This document shows, one piece after another, positions 56,453-64,000 of a stretch of 64,000 nt of DNA; the stretch's first letter is position 1, and each line of letters starts with the position of its first letter. Position numbers and translations under genes: made by a program. The stretch is from assembly GCA_032622095.1 (NCBI GenBank), contig CP136061.1, forward strand, positions 97,401,345 to 97,465,344, in the 5' to 3' direction. A model generated the notes under the pieces. It made no database searches, was not told the DNA's origin, and saw only the letters and a list, made by a program, of their open reading frames with translations. Origin of the DNA: Siphonodentalium dalli (lineage: Eukaryota > Mollusca > Scaphopoda > Gadilida > Siphonodentaliidae).

Positions 56453-57059
56453 CAATGAGCAAATGAGCAAAAAAATGAGCAAATGAGCAAAAAAATGAGC
56501 AAATGAGCAAGAAAATGAGCAAATGAGCAAGAAAATGAGCAAATGAGCAATAAAAATGAGCAAATGAGCAAAAAAAATGAGCAAATGAGCAAAAAAATGA
56601 GCAAATGAGCAAGAAAATGAGCAAATGAGCAAGAAAATGAGCAAATGAGCAATAAAAATGAGCAAATGAGCAAAAAAATGGGCAAGAAAATGAGCAAATG
56701 AGCAAGAAAATGAGCAAATGAGCAAGAAAATGGGCAAAAAAATGAGCAAATGAGCAAAAAAATGAGCAAATGAGCAAGAAAATGAGTAAATGAGCAAGAA
56801 AATGAGCAAATGAGCAATAAAAATGAGCAAATGAGCAAAAAAATGAGCAAATGAGCAAAAAAATGAGCAAATGAGCAAGAAAATGAGCAAATGAGCAATA
56901 ACAATGAGCAAATGAGCAAAAAAATGAGCAAATGAGCAAGAAAATGAGCAAATGAGCAAGAAAATGAGCAAATGAGCAATAAAAATGAGCAAATGAGCAA
57001 GAAAATGAGCAAAAAAATGAGCAATTGAGCAAAAAAATGAGCAAATGAGCAAAAAAATG
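56453..57059. repeat. AATGAGCAAATGAGCAA minisatellite, left arm
   Basis: About 600 bp of ATGAGCAA units with A-run length variants. Long frames on the complementary strand (Phe/Ala/His/Leu repeats) come from the repeat itself. The right-arm copy is 65 bp shorter. Confidence 0.9.
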
Positions 57060-57105
57060 TAATTCTGCTGTGGTTAAGCAGTCCATTATTTAGGGCATAC
57101 CTGTA
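57060..57105. mobile_element. MITE family E end fragment inside the arm
   Basis: TAATTCTGCTGTGGTTAAGC, ATTATTTAGGGCAT and CCTGTA match the right terminus of family E. The minisatellite has replaced the rest of the element. Confidence 0.7.
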
Positions 57106-57511
57106 TGTAGGCCTATCAGTGGATGAATAGTCTGCCGGAGAAGTACTGTGTAGACAGGTCTTGCCGGTAAGAGAGTCAGACGAGAAGTGAAGGCTCGGCT
57201 ATTAAAACATAGTAATGCGATAGCGAACATCAAACGAGTCTGCGCACGCATATCTGTCAAAAGGATACAATAGCAGCCATTGGTCAATTTATCCCCGGTG
57301 TCAGCTCAGTAACCAATCGGGACGAAGCCGAAGGTCAACTCATTTTTTTTTGCTCAATATAGTACGTCACTTGGACATTTTATCAGTTTATCACGTGATC
57401 ACTAAATGTGGCAATCGGGTATCCACCGATGCCTGCAATTTATTATTTATAATAATTGGACTCATTGATCTCACGTAAATAATACTCTTAGTTGTTCCAA
57501 TAAAATAGTTA

Positions 57512-58265
57512 TCAAATTCGATCACCAATAGATTTGACTGTGGAATATAATGACCTTTAACTTATTTATCGATCTATGTTAGAACATGGTCTTAACAAAA
57601 AACTTGACCATAACAAAAATTACCTTACATTTATGCATGAATCTAATTAGACCATACGTAAATATTGTCAGCTTATCGTCTGATGAGCAAATCCGATGTT
57701 TATCAAAAATAGTACAACTTCCAGTTGGTAATTACTCTTACGAATGAAGAGCGTTGAACATATACGAAATTACTACACGAATGAACTGAAATTTATATTT
57801 TCACATCTTACCAACAACAGATACAGACATAGTCATAGTGTTATACTATCTTACATGTACCCATGCTATGACATCATTCGAAGGGGCAATACACTCAAGG
57901 AGTTAAAGTGACACACGAAACAAGGGACGTGATGTAATATTGGTGTTTGAATCTTAAAGGAACACAAGACACTCTAAAGGGACACTCATTATGAATGAAT
58001 GTTAACAATACAAGCGCACGAATGAAGAGCGTTGAACATATACAAAATTACTACACGAATGAATTGAACCTTGAAATTTATATTTCACATCTTACCAACA
58101 ACAGCTACAGGCATTATCATAGGGTTATACTGTCTTGCATATACACACGCTATGACATCATTAAAGGCGGACAATCCACTCACGGTGTGACAACAGATAC
58201 AGACATAGGCATAGTGTTATACAGTCTTCTATGTACCAATGCTATGACATAATTAAAGGGGGATA
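57512..58265. repeat. Direct-repeat modules within the left arm (copies 2 and 3)
   Basis: Copy 2 of the GAATGAAGAGCGTTGAACAT module (57742-57910) is shortened. Copy 3 (57976-58260) matches copy 1 closely. The order within an arm is therefore module, minisatellite, module, module, gene cassette, centre. Confidence 0.75.
57586..57747 (+). CDS. Small hypothetical ORF of 53 aa (left arm)
   Basis: ATG 57586 to TGA 57747. The second half reads convincingly like protein (LSSDEQIRCLSKIVQLPVGN). The right-arm copy (62159-62320 minus) differs by a Glu/Asp change only, which is conservative. The start may be wrong, and it could be the end of an exon or a decayed gene. No family is recognised. Confidence 0.3.
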   Translation: MVLTKNLTITKITLHLCMNLIRPYVNIVSLSSDEQIRCLSKIVQLPVGNYSYE

Positions 58266-58384
58266 ATACACGCACGGTGTGGAATGTTAAAGTGACACGC
58301 GGTAAGGGACGTGATGTAATATTGGTGAAACCCCCTCCCCACTTATAGATATATAACGAAGACGAGAATAACATGTTGATGAAG

Positions 58385-58390
58385 TTTATT
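58385..58390 (-). terminator. AATAAA polyadenylation signal (left arm)
   Basis: AATAAA on the minus strand, 6 nt after the stop of the 189-aa ORF. The tight spacing suits a compact, virus-like transcription unit. Confidence 0.55.
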
Positions 58391-58395
58391 GAAAT

Positions 58396-58965
58396 TTAAT
58401 CATTGTCTGAATCTTCGACCGTTAGATTTACTTCTAAGAGTTTCTTGAATTTTCTCATCGCTTCATCTGCAGCCCATTCATTATTATATCCGTGTTTGGT
58501 CAGTTTGACCATTTTCTTCATGATCATGGTATGTATGCGTGATGTTTTCAATCGATACTGGTATTCTATTAATCGTCTATAACTTTTGAGAAACAGAGCA
58601 AACTCTGTGTCGATGGTATCCTCTTTTCCCGACATGCTCTCATCTCCCGAAATGCTCTCTTCTTCTTTCACATCATTGGTGACGCGTTTCATCATACTTT
58701 TGAATGTGTCCATCTCGTTGACACATCGCGCAGCTTTCTTAAGACCGAATACCGTTCTACTACCGACGCCATTACCATCTTCTGAATCTGATAGCGTTCC
58801 ACGTTCATCTTCATCTGAATCTAGAACCGCTTCGTCAGATTCATCGGTATCTTCTCCGAAGAGAGTTGGTTTTGTCTCGGACATAACTCCGTGTTTAATC
58901 TGTTTATGTCTTTGTAGATTGTAGTTCGTCGATAAAATAATGCCACATAAATCACACCCGTGCAT
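58396..58965 (-). CDS. 189-aa C2H2 zinc-finger acidic protein (left-arm copy)
   Basis: Minus-strand frame from ATG 58965 to TAA 58396. Residues 4-25 form one C2H2 finger (C-x2-C-x12-H-x4-H; CDLCGIIL and LQRHKQIKH). Residues about 37-65 are strongly acidic (DTDESDEAVLDSDEDERGTL). The rest is helical and basic-acidic mixed, ending AMRKFKKLLEVNLTVEDSDN. A single N-terminal finger plus an acidic segment suggests a DNA- or protein-binding regulatory or virion-associated protein, but that is inference. The ATG overlaps the stop of the preceding 60-aa frame as TAATG. A TTATAAGAG motif lies 28 nt upstream, and AATAAA follows the stop. The mirror copy at 60941-61510 is identical in sequence. I do not recognise the family. 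Confidence 0.75.
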   Translation of the reverse strand: MHGCDLCGIILSTNYNLQRHKQIKHGVMSETKPTLFGEDTDESDEAVLDSDEDERGTLSDSEDGNGVGSRTVFGLKKAARCVNEMDTFKSMMKRVTNDVKEEESISGDESMSGKEDTIDTEFALFLKSYRRLIEYQYRLKTSRIHTMIMKKMVKLTKHGYNNEWAADEAMRKFKKLLEVNLTVEDSDND

Positions 58966-59147
58966 TATCGCGAATTATTGGAAGAACCATCACTCTTATA
59001 AGTAGCGATAAAAAGAGAGAATAAGGTGTGGTATACAACCGTCGCTCTAAGAGTACGTTCGTCCCGGGGGCTAGGGTATAGATATTTGACCGCCGGTGAT
59101 TCAATTAATGCCAATTTATCAGTATGGTACTCTATGTATTCATTCAT
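58965..59147 (-). CDS. 60-aa hypothetical protein (left-arm copy)
   Basis: ATG 59147 to TAA 58965, starting 7 nt after the stop of the 107-aa frame and ending in a TAATG overlap with the zinc-finger gene. Sequence features: NEYIEYHTDKLALIE, then LYPSPRDERTLRATVVYHTL, then a short hydrophobic FSLFIATY. It is too short for domain calls. The tight packing between two better-supported genes is the main argument that it is real. The identical copy is at 60759-60941. Confidence 0.55.
   Translation of the reverse strand: MNEYIEYHTDKLALIESPAVKYLYPSPRDERTLRATVVYHTLFSLFIATYKSDGSSNNSR
58993..59001 (-). promoter_or_regulatory. TTATAAGAG motif before the zinc-finger gene (left)
   Basis: The same nine bases also precede the 107-aa gene (59539-59547). 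Shared motif plus position suggests a TATA-like promoter element of the cassette. Confidence 0.45.
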
Positions 59148-59154
59148 GATTTGG

Positions 59155-59478
59155 CTAATCGTATGACACTGATCTTTTCATTTTCTTCTTATTATTAGAC
59201 AAACCTCCATCAGACACTCTCTTGTTGGTTTGTTTGGACGCTTTACGTGTGTTTGTCAACTTATTTGCTGCAACTTCAGCCTTAGCCATTTCAATCGCTT
59301 GAGCGATGGGTGTCACCACGTTAATAAGTGGTTTTAGAACGTCTTCTTCACTATCACTAGTTTTAGTTCTGTCAATAAAGTATCGACCCTGATTATCTGG
59401 CATTAACTTCCCATCAACCATATCTCTGAAATGTTTTCTCCACATTTCAAGATCTGCTGGAATATACGGGATCGACAT
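59155..59478 (-). CDS. 107-aa basic-tailed hypothetical protein (left-arm copy)
   Basis: ATG 59478 to TAG 59155. Residues 1-35 include IPADLEMWRKHFRDMVDGKL and GRYFIDRT. Residues about 48-70 are a hydrophobic/Ala-rich helix (LINVVTPIAQAIEMAKAEVA). The C-terminal third is very basic (KASKQTNKR, NNKKKMKRS). This order (W-HF-M-G motif, TPIAQAIE-AKAE helix, Lys-rich tail) resembles small proteins I have seen beside capsid genes in Polinton/adintovirus-like elements, a memory-based suggestion only. A basic tail would suit nucleic-acid or capsid binding. It is the first gene of the cassette, with TTATAAGAG 60 nt and a CCAAT 75 nt before the ATG. The identical copy is at 60428-60751. Confidence 0.7.
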   Translation of the reverse strand: MSIPYIPADLEMWRKHFRDMVDGKLMPDNQGRYFIDRTKTSDSEEDVLKPLINVVTPIAQAIEMAKAEVAANKLTNTRKASKQTNKRVSDGGLSNNKKKMKRSVSYD

Positions 59479-59538
59479 GTTTCTTCAAAATGTACAAGTC
59501 ACTCTTTTTTCTGCATTTTATTTTAGAAAGTTTATCGC

Positions 59539-59547
59539 CTCTTATAA
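59539..59547 (-). promoter_or_regulatory. TTATAAGAG promoter-like motif before the 107-aa gene (left)
   Basis: TTTTTATAAGAGGCG on the minus strand, with GGCCAAT about 10 bases further upstream. Spacing to the ATG is 60 nt. Confidence 0.5.
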
Positions 59548-59691
59548 AAATCGATTATTGGCCATGAATGCCAAATGCACCATGATAGTTATCGATGTCA
59601 ATAATGCGTTTCGTTGAGATCTTGATTGAGTATGCACCAATCAATGAGCAAATAAATGAGCAAGCAGGATGTTATGTCGCTTGGTGGCGGA

Positions 59692-59731
59692 GGTAGCATC
59701 ACCAAATTACCCTCGGGGGACCTCATTCTGC
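59692..59731. mobile_element. MITE family H half (left of axis)
   Basis: GTAGCATCACCAAATTACCC and GACCTCATTCTGC match the right half of family H. The opposite half lies mirrored at 60175-60214, so the two form a family H-like terminal pair facing the axis. Confidence 0.7.
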
Positions 59732-59786
59732 CATCTAAAAATAGAATCTTTGGGTCTAAAATTGGTTGTACTAAAATATTCCCAAA

Positions 59787-59900
59787 AACCCAAAACTTCA
59801 AAAAACTTAAAAAATTTCAAAAAATTTCAAAAACTTCAAAAATTTCAAAAACTTCAAAAATTTCAAAAAACTTCAAAAATTTCAAAAACTTCAAAAATAA
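59787..59900. repeat. TTCAAAAA array, left of the axis
   Basis: ACTTCAAAAATTTCAAAA units. The mirrored array on the right (59991-60120) is 18 bp longer and has a different unit order, so the two arms are not exact copies here. Confidence 0.8.
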
Positions 59901-59987
59901 GACCCCGGCGGAGGCGGCGGCGGCGCCGCCGCCGGTATTTTACTGCGGGGTCCGCCGGCGGCGGACCCCGGCGGCGGCCGCGGAGTC
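59901..59987. other. GC-rich core of the palindrome with two internal hairpins
   Basis: An 87-bp block, almost all G and C, in otherwise very AT-rich DNA. It contains the dyad GGCGGCGGCGCCGCCGCC, the spacer GGTATTTTACTGC, a second stem GGGGTCCGCC/GGCGGACCCC and a NotI-type GCGGCCGC. The outer stem is formed by the two arms (AATAAGAC and GTCTTATT). The block as a whole is not symmetric, so folding gives a branched, cruciform-like tip. Confidence 0.8.
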
Positions 59988-60174
59988 TTATTTTTGAAGT
60001 TTTTGAAATTTTTGAAGTTTTTTGAAATTTTTGAAGTTTTTGAAATTTTTGAAATTTTTGAAGTTTTTGAAATTTTTTGAAATTTTTGAAGTTTTTTGAA
60101 ATTTTTGAAGTTTTGGGTTTTTGGGAATATTTTAGTACAACCAATTTTAGACCCAAAGATTCTATTTTTAGATG

Positions 60175-60214
60175 GCAGAATGAGGTCCCCCGAGGGTAAT
60201 TTGGTGATGCTACC
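60175..60214. mobile_element. MITE family H half (right of axis)
   Basis: GCAGAATGAGGTCCCCCGAG and TAATTTGGTGATGCTAC, mirror of 59692-59731. Confidence 0.7.
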
Positions 60215-60358
60215 TCCGCCACCAAGCGACATAACATCCTGCTTGCTCATTTATTTGCTCATTGATTGGTGCATACTCAATCAAGATCTCAACGAAACGC
60301 ATTATTGACATCGATAACTATCATGGTGCATTTGGCATTCATGGCCAATAATCGATTT

Positions 60359-60367
60359 TTATAAGAG
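60359..60367 (+). promoter_or_regulatory. TTATAAGAG promoter-like motif (right arm, 107-aa gene)
   Basis: Mirror of 59539-59547, with CCAAT at 60344-60348. Confidence 0.5.
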
Positions 60368-60427
60368 GCGATAAACTTTCTAAAATAAAATGCAGAAAAA
60401 AGAGTGACTTGTACATTTTGAAGAAAC

Positions 60428-60751
60428 ATGTCGATCCCGTATATTCCAGCAGATCTTGAAATGTGGAGAAAACATTTCAGAGATATGGTTGATGGGAAGT
60501 TAATGCCAGATAATCAGGGTCGATACTTTATTGACAGAACTAAAACTAGTGATAGTGAAGAAGACGTTCTAAAACCACTTATTAACGTGGTGACACCCAT
60601 CGCTCAAGCGATTGAAATGGCTAAGGCTGAAGTTGCAGCAAATAAGTTGACAAACACACGTAAAGCGTCCAAACAAACCAACAAGAGAGTGTCTGATGGA
60701 GGTTTGTCTAATAATAAGAAGAAAATGAAAAGATCAGTGTCATACGATTAG
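60428..60751 (+). CDS. 107-aa basic-tailed hypothetical protein (right-arm copy)
   Basis: Identical protein to 59155-59478 on the opposite strand. The start at 60428 follows ACATTTTGAAGAAAC and is the first ATG after the TATA-like motif apart from one in TAAAATGCAG at 60391, which opens no useful frame. Gene order to the right is 107-aa, 60-aa, zinc finger, AATAAA, so the two cassettes diverge from the axis. Identity of both copies means recent duplication or gene conversion. Confidence 0.7.
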   Translation: MSIPYIPADLEMWRKHFRDMVDGKLMPDNQGRYFIDRTKTSDSEEDVLKPLINVVTPIAQAIEMAKAEVAANKLTNTRKASKQTNKRVSDGGLSNNKKKMKRSVSYD

Positions 60752-60758
60752 CCAAATC

Positions 60759-60941
60759 ATGAATGAATACATAGAGTACCATACTGATAAATTGGCATTA
60801 ATTGAATCACCGGCGGTCAAATATCTATACCCTAGCCCCCGGGACGAACGTACTCTTAGAGCGACGGTTGTATACCACACCTTATTCTCTCTTTTTATCG
60901 CTACTTATAAGAGTGATGGTTCTTCCAATAATTCGCGATAA
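60759..60941 (+). CDS. 60-aa hypothetical protein (right-arm copy)
   Basis: Identical to 58965-59147. It begins 7 nt after the TAG of the 107-aa gene. Its TAA overlaps the next ATG (TAATG at 60939-60943), so translation of both from one transcript would need re-initiation. The alternative is a separate promoter at 60905. Confidence 0.55.
   Translation: MNEYIEYHTDKLALIESPAVKYLYPSPRDERTLRATVVYHTLFSLFIATYKSDGSSNNSR
60905..60913 (+). promoter_or_regulatory. TTATAAGAG motif before the zinc-finger gene (right)
   Basis: Lies inside the 3' end of the 60-aa frame, 28 nt before ATG 60941. Mirror of 58993-59001. Confidence 0.45.
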
Positions 60942-61510
60942 TGCACGGGTGTGATTTATGTGGCATTATTTTATCGACGAACTACAATCTACAAAGACAT
61001 AAACAGATTAAACACGGAGTTATGTCCGAGACAAAACCAACTCTCTTCGGAGAAGATACCGATGAATCTGACGAAGCGGTTCTAGATTCAGATGAAGATG
61101 AACGTGGAACGCTATCAGATTCAGAAGATGGTAATGGCGTCGGTAGTAGAACGGTATTCGGTCTTAAGAAAGCTGCGCGATGTGTCAACGAGATGGACAC
61201 ATTCAAAAGTATGATGAAACGCGTCACCAATGATGTGAAAGAAGAAGAGAGCATTTCGGGAGATGAGAGCATGTCGGGAAAAGAGGATACCATCGACACA
61301 GAGTTTGCTCTGTTTCTCAAAAGTTATAGACGATTAATAGAATACCAGTATCGATTGAAAACATCACGCATACATACCATGATCATGAAGAAAATGGTCA
61401 AACTGACCAAACACGGATATAATAATGAATGGGCTGCAGATGAAGCGATGAGAAAATTCAAGAAACTCTTAGAAGTAAATCTAACGGTCGAAGATTCAGA
61501 CAATGATTAA
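60941..61510 (+). CDS. 189-aa C2H2 zinc-finger acidic protein (right-arm copy)
   Basis: Identical protein to 58396-58965. One N-terminal C2H2 finger, an acidic middle (SDEDERGTLSDSEDG), then Ser/Glu-rich VKEEESISGDESMSGKED and a Tyr/Arg/Lys-rich helical region (YRRLIEYQYRLKTSR, MIMKKMVKLTKH). The helical C-terminal half may be an oligomerisation or binding domain. The antisense frame (60982-61320 minus) is a shadow. Sequence identity of the two arms over this gene leaves no information on selection, so an outside homologue would be needed. Confidence 0.75.
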   Translation: MHGCDLCGIILSTNYNLQRHKQIKHGVMSETKPTLFGEDTDESDEAVLDSDEDERGTLSDSEDGNGVGSRTVFGLKKAARCVNEMDTFKSMMKRVTNDVKEEESISGDESMSGKEDTIDTEFALFLKSYRRLIEYQYRLKTSRIHTMIMKKMVKLTKHGYNNEWAADEAMRKFKKLLEVNLTVEDSDND

Positions 61511-61515
61511 ATTTC

Positions 61516-61521
61516 AATAAA
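61516..61521 (+). terminator. AATAAA polyadenylation signal (right arm)
   Basis: Six nt after the TAA of the zinc-finger gene, mirror of 58385-58390. Confidence 0.55.
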
Positions 61522-62158
61522 CTTCATCAACATGTTATTCTCGTCTTCGTTATATATCTATAAGTGGGGAGGGGGTTTCACCAATATTACATCACGTCCC
61601 TTACCGCGTGTCACTTTAACATTCCACACCGTGCGTGTATTATCCCCCTTTAATTATGTCATAGCATTGGTACATAGAAGACTGTATAACACTATGCCTA
61701 TGTCTGTATCTGTTGTCACACCGTGAGTGGATTGTCCGCCTTTAATGATGTCATAGCGTGTGTATATGCAAGACAGTATAACCCTATGATAATGCCTGTA
61801 GCTGTTGTTGGTAAGATGTGAAATATAAATTTCAAGGTTCAATTCATTCGTGTAGTAATTTTGTATATGTTCAACGCTCTTCATTCGTGCGCTTGTATTG
61901 TTAACATTCATTCATAATGAGTGTCCCTTTAGAGTGTCTTGTGTTCCTTTAAGATTCAAACACCAATATTACATCACGTCCCTTGTTTCGTGTGTCACTT
62001 TAACTCCTTGAGTGTATTGCCCCTTCGAATGATGTCATAGCATGGGTACATGTAAGATAGTATAACACTATGACTATGTCTGTATCTGTTGTTGGTAAGA
62101 TGTGAAAATATAAATTTCAGTTCATTCGTGTAGTAATTTCGTATATGTTCAACGCTCT

Positions 62159-62320
62159 TCATTCGTAAGAGTAATTACCAACTGGAAGTTGTACTATTTT
62201 TGATAAACATCGGATTTGGTCATCAGACGATAAGCTGACAATATTTACGTATGGTCTAATTAGATTCATGCATAAATGTAAGGTAATTTTTGTTATGGTC
62301 AAGTTTTTTGTTAAGACCAT
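62159..62320 (-). CDS. Small hypothetical ORF of 53 aa (right arm)
   Basis: Mirror of 57586-57747 with one base difference near 62219-62221 (GAC for GAG codon). No family is recognised. It stands upstream of the repeated module. Confidence 0.3.
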   Translation of the reverse strand: MVLTKNLTITKITLHLCMNLIRPYVNIVSLSSDDQIRCLSKIVQLPVGNYSYE

Positions 62321-62800
62321 GTTCTAACATAGATCGATAAATAAGTTAAAGGTCATTATATTCCACAGTCAAATCTATTGGTGATCGAATTTGATAACTA
62401 TTTTATTGGAACAACTAAGAGTATTATTTACGTGAGATCAATGAGTCCAATTATTATAAATAATAAATTGCAGGCATCGGTGGATACCCGATTTCCACAT
62501 TTAGTGATCACGTGATAAACTGATAAAATGTCCAAGTGACGTACTATATTGAGCAAAAAAAAATGAGTTGACCTTCGGCTTCGTCCCGATTGGTTACTGA
62601 GCTGACACCGGGGATAAATTGACCAATGGCTGCTATTGTATCCTTTTGACAGATATGCGTGCGCAGACTCGTTTGATGTTCGCTATCGCATTACTATGTT
62701 TTAATAGCCGAGCCTTCACTTCTCGTCTGACTCTCTTACCGGCAAGACCTGTCTACACAGTACTTCTCCGGCAGACTATTCATCCACTGATAGGCCTACA

Positions 62801-62846
62801 TACAGGTATGCCCTAAATAATGGACTGCTTAACCACAGCAGAATTA
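62801..62846. mobile_element. MITE family E end fragment (right arm)
   Basis: TACAGGTATGCCCTAAATAA and CTGCTTAACCACAGCAGAAT, mirror of 57060-57105. Confidence 0.7.
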
Positions 62847-63390
62847 CATTTTTTTGCTCATTTGCTCATTTTTTTGCTCATTTGCTCATTTTTTTGCTCA
62901 TTTTCTTGCTCATTTGCTCATTTTTATTGCTCATTTGCTCATTTTCTTGCTCATTTGCTCATTTTCTTGCTCATTTGCTCATTTTTTTGCTCATTTGCTC
63001 ATTGTTATTGCTCATTTGCTCATTTTCTTGCTCATTTGCTCATTTTTTTGCTCATTTGCTCATTTTTTTGCTCATTTGCTCATTTTTATTGCTCATTTGC
63101 TCATTTTCTTGCTCATTTACTCATTTTCTTGCTCATTTGCTCATTTTTTTGCTCATTTGCTCATTTTTTTGCTCATTTGCTCATTTTCTTGCTCATTTGC
63201 TCATTTTCTTGCTCATTTGCTCATTTTCTTGCTCATTTGCTCATTTTCTTGCTCATTTGCTCATTTTTTTTGCTCATTTGCTCATTTTTATTGCTCATTT
63301 GCTCATTTTCTTGCTCATTTGCTCATTTTCTTGCTCATTTGCTCATTTTTTTGCTCATTTGCTCATTTTTTTGCTCATTTGCTCATTGAT
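62847..63390. repeat. TTGCTCATTTGCTCATT minisatellite, right arm
   Basis: Reverse complement of the array at 56453-57059, with about 65 bp (several units) fewer. The long Phe/Leu/His/Cys frames it creates are not genes. Confidence 0.9.
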
Positions 63391-64000
63391 TGGTGCATAC
63401 TCAAGAGTCATAGACCTAACATCCAATGTACGTTAATGGTGTCATAGCGTGGGTACATAGAAGACTGTATAACACTATGCCTATGTCCGTATCTGTTGTC
63501 ACACCGTGAGTGGATTGTCCGCCTTTAATGATGTCATAGCGTGTGTACATGCAAGACAGTATAATACTATGATTATGTCTGTAGCTGTTGTTGGTAAGAT
63601 GTGAAATATAAATTTCAAGGTTCAATTCATTCGTGTAGTAATTTCGTATATGTTCAACGCTCTTCATTCGTGCGCTTGTATTTTTAACATTCATTCATAA
63701 TGAGTGTCCCTTTAGATCGATAAATAAGTTAAAGGTCATTACATTCCACAGTCAAATCTATTGGTGATCGAATTTGATGCTGGTATTATCACGTTGGTCT
63801 GTGATTGAGTGTACAAAATCTCTTGTCAAGTGAACACCTGCAGATTATCTATTTTTCTAAACATGGAACATGTCTGAACCTATCATTGGTACAATAGCAG
63901 TGATATAATGTTACATCATCGGTGCTACCTGTAGTTTCGGTATATGATCGTAAGTGTGACTGGAGTGATAAGGGGTTATTACGTAATGTTGTTATAACAA

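Larger units (their letters stand above)
55841..59900. repeat. Left arm of the giant palindrome
   Basis: Every position from 55841 pairs with the right arm as reverse complement. From 57090 to about 59760 the pairing sum is constant (119906) with no indel. Left of the minisatellite it is constant again at 119841. Single-base differences are seen only in the outer part, for example near 55939, 57415 and 57684. The cassette region is identical. The true left boundary is unknown, because its partner would lie beyond 64000. Confidence 0.9.
59988..64000. repeat. Right arm of the giant palindrome
   Basis: Reverse complement of the left arm, continuing to the last base of the window. Differences from the left arm are the minisatellite (65 bp shorter), the TTCAAAA array (18 bp longer) and scattered substitutions in the outer half. 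Confidence 0.9.

Noticed and set aside
56394-57086. ORFs of up to 230 codons on the minus strand (and their mirrors at 62820-63447) rich in Phe, Leu, Cys, His and Ala
   Set aside because: They are translations of the ATGAGCAA minisatellite. All three frames are open, which is what a stop-free tandem repeat gives, so there is no evidence for a gene.
59656-60250. ORFs crossing the palindrome axis (Lys/Phe/Ser repeats with an Ala/Pro/Arg core)
   Set aside because: They come from the TTCAAAA arrays and the GC core. The same frames appear mirrored on both strands.

Overview
This is a eukaryotic, AT-rich and extremely repeat-dense nuclear window with no bacterial-style gene layout. There are no rRNA or tRNA genes, no operon-dense coding and no CRISPR array. 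AATAAA signals, splice-flanked open frames, TTAA- and TA-flanked miniature inverted-repeat elements (MITEs), Helitron-like elements with internal satellites, and non-LTR retrotransposon fragments point to a marine-invertebrate-type animal genome. A mollusc or another lophotrochozoan is my guess from the style of the repeats and is not proven. One 100-base N run at 39507-39606 is an assembly gap.

Layout. 1-14 kb: intergenic DNA with several palindromic MITE families, one plausible protein-coding ORF of 250 codons (3536-4288) with a repeat-built N-terminus, a TAACGACTT-type tandem array (7.1-7.6 kb) and a block of repeated 0.4-0.6 kb units (7.7-9.8 kb). 13.6-15.5 kb: two head-to-head endonuclease fragments of a non-LTR retrotransposon, one clean internal exon (14231-14410), and a cysteine-rich C-terminal fragment on the minus strand (15148-15456). 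15.36-20.06 kb: a 4.7 kb diverged inverted repeat whose arms contain sub-repeats and whose middle is a degenerate satellite. 20-39 kb: a MITE nursery with at least six families, nested insertions with TTAA or TA targets, half-palindromes broken at their centre, and several tandem segmental duplications. 40-52 kb: five Helitron-like (HINE-like) elements with internal tandem repeats, three of them joined end to end, and a 1.6 kb duplicated segment with CRE-like sites. 53.7-54.4 kb: a repeat of roughly 180 bp.

54.6-64 kb is the most unusual part. It is a near-perfect giant palindrome (left arm from at least 55841, right arm running off the window end at 64000). Each arm carries the same compact three-gene cassette: a 107-aa protein, a 60-aa protein and a 189-aa C2H2 zinc-finger acidic protein. 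The genes are separated by 7 nt and by a TAATG stop/start overlap, have TTATAAGAG promoter-like motifs, and end with an AATAAA. The axis is an 87-bp, very GC-rich core with two internal hairpins, set between AT-rich TTCAAAA arrays. Just outside the visible left arm are further small, broken, virus-like ORFs. Compact packing, a mirrored cassette and a branched hairpin core resemble a head-to-head junction of a linear DNA element or virus with hairpin ends. A Polinton/adintovirus-like origin, a chromosomal palindrome and an assembly fold-back are the main alternatives. I do not recognise the protein families with certainty.
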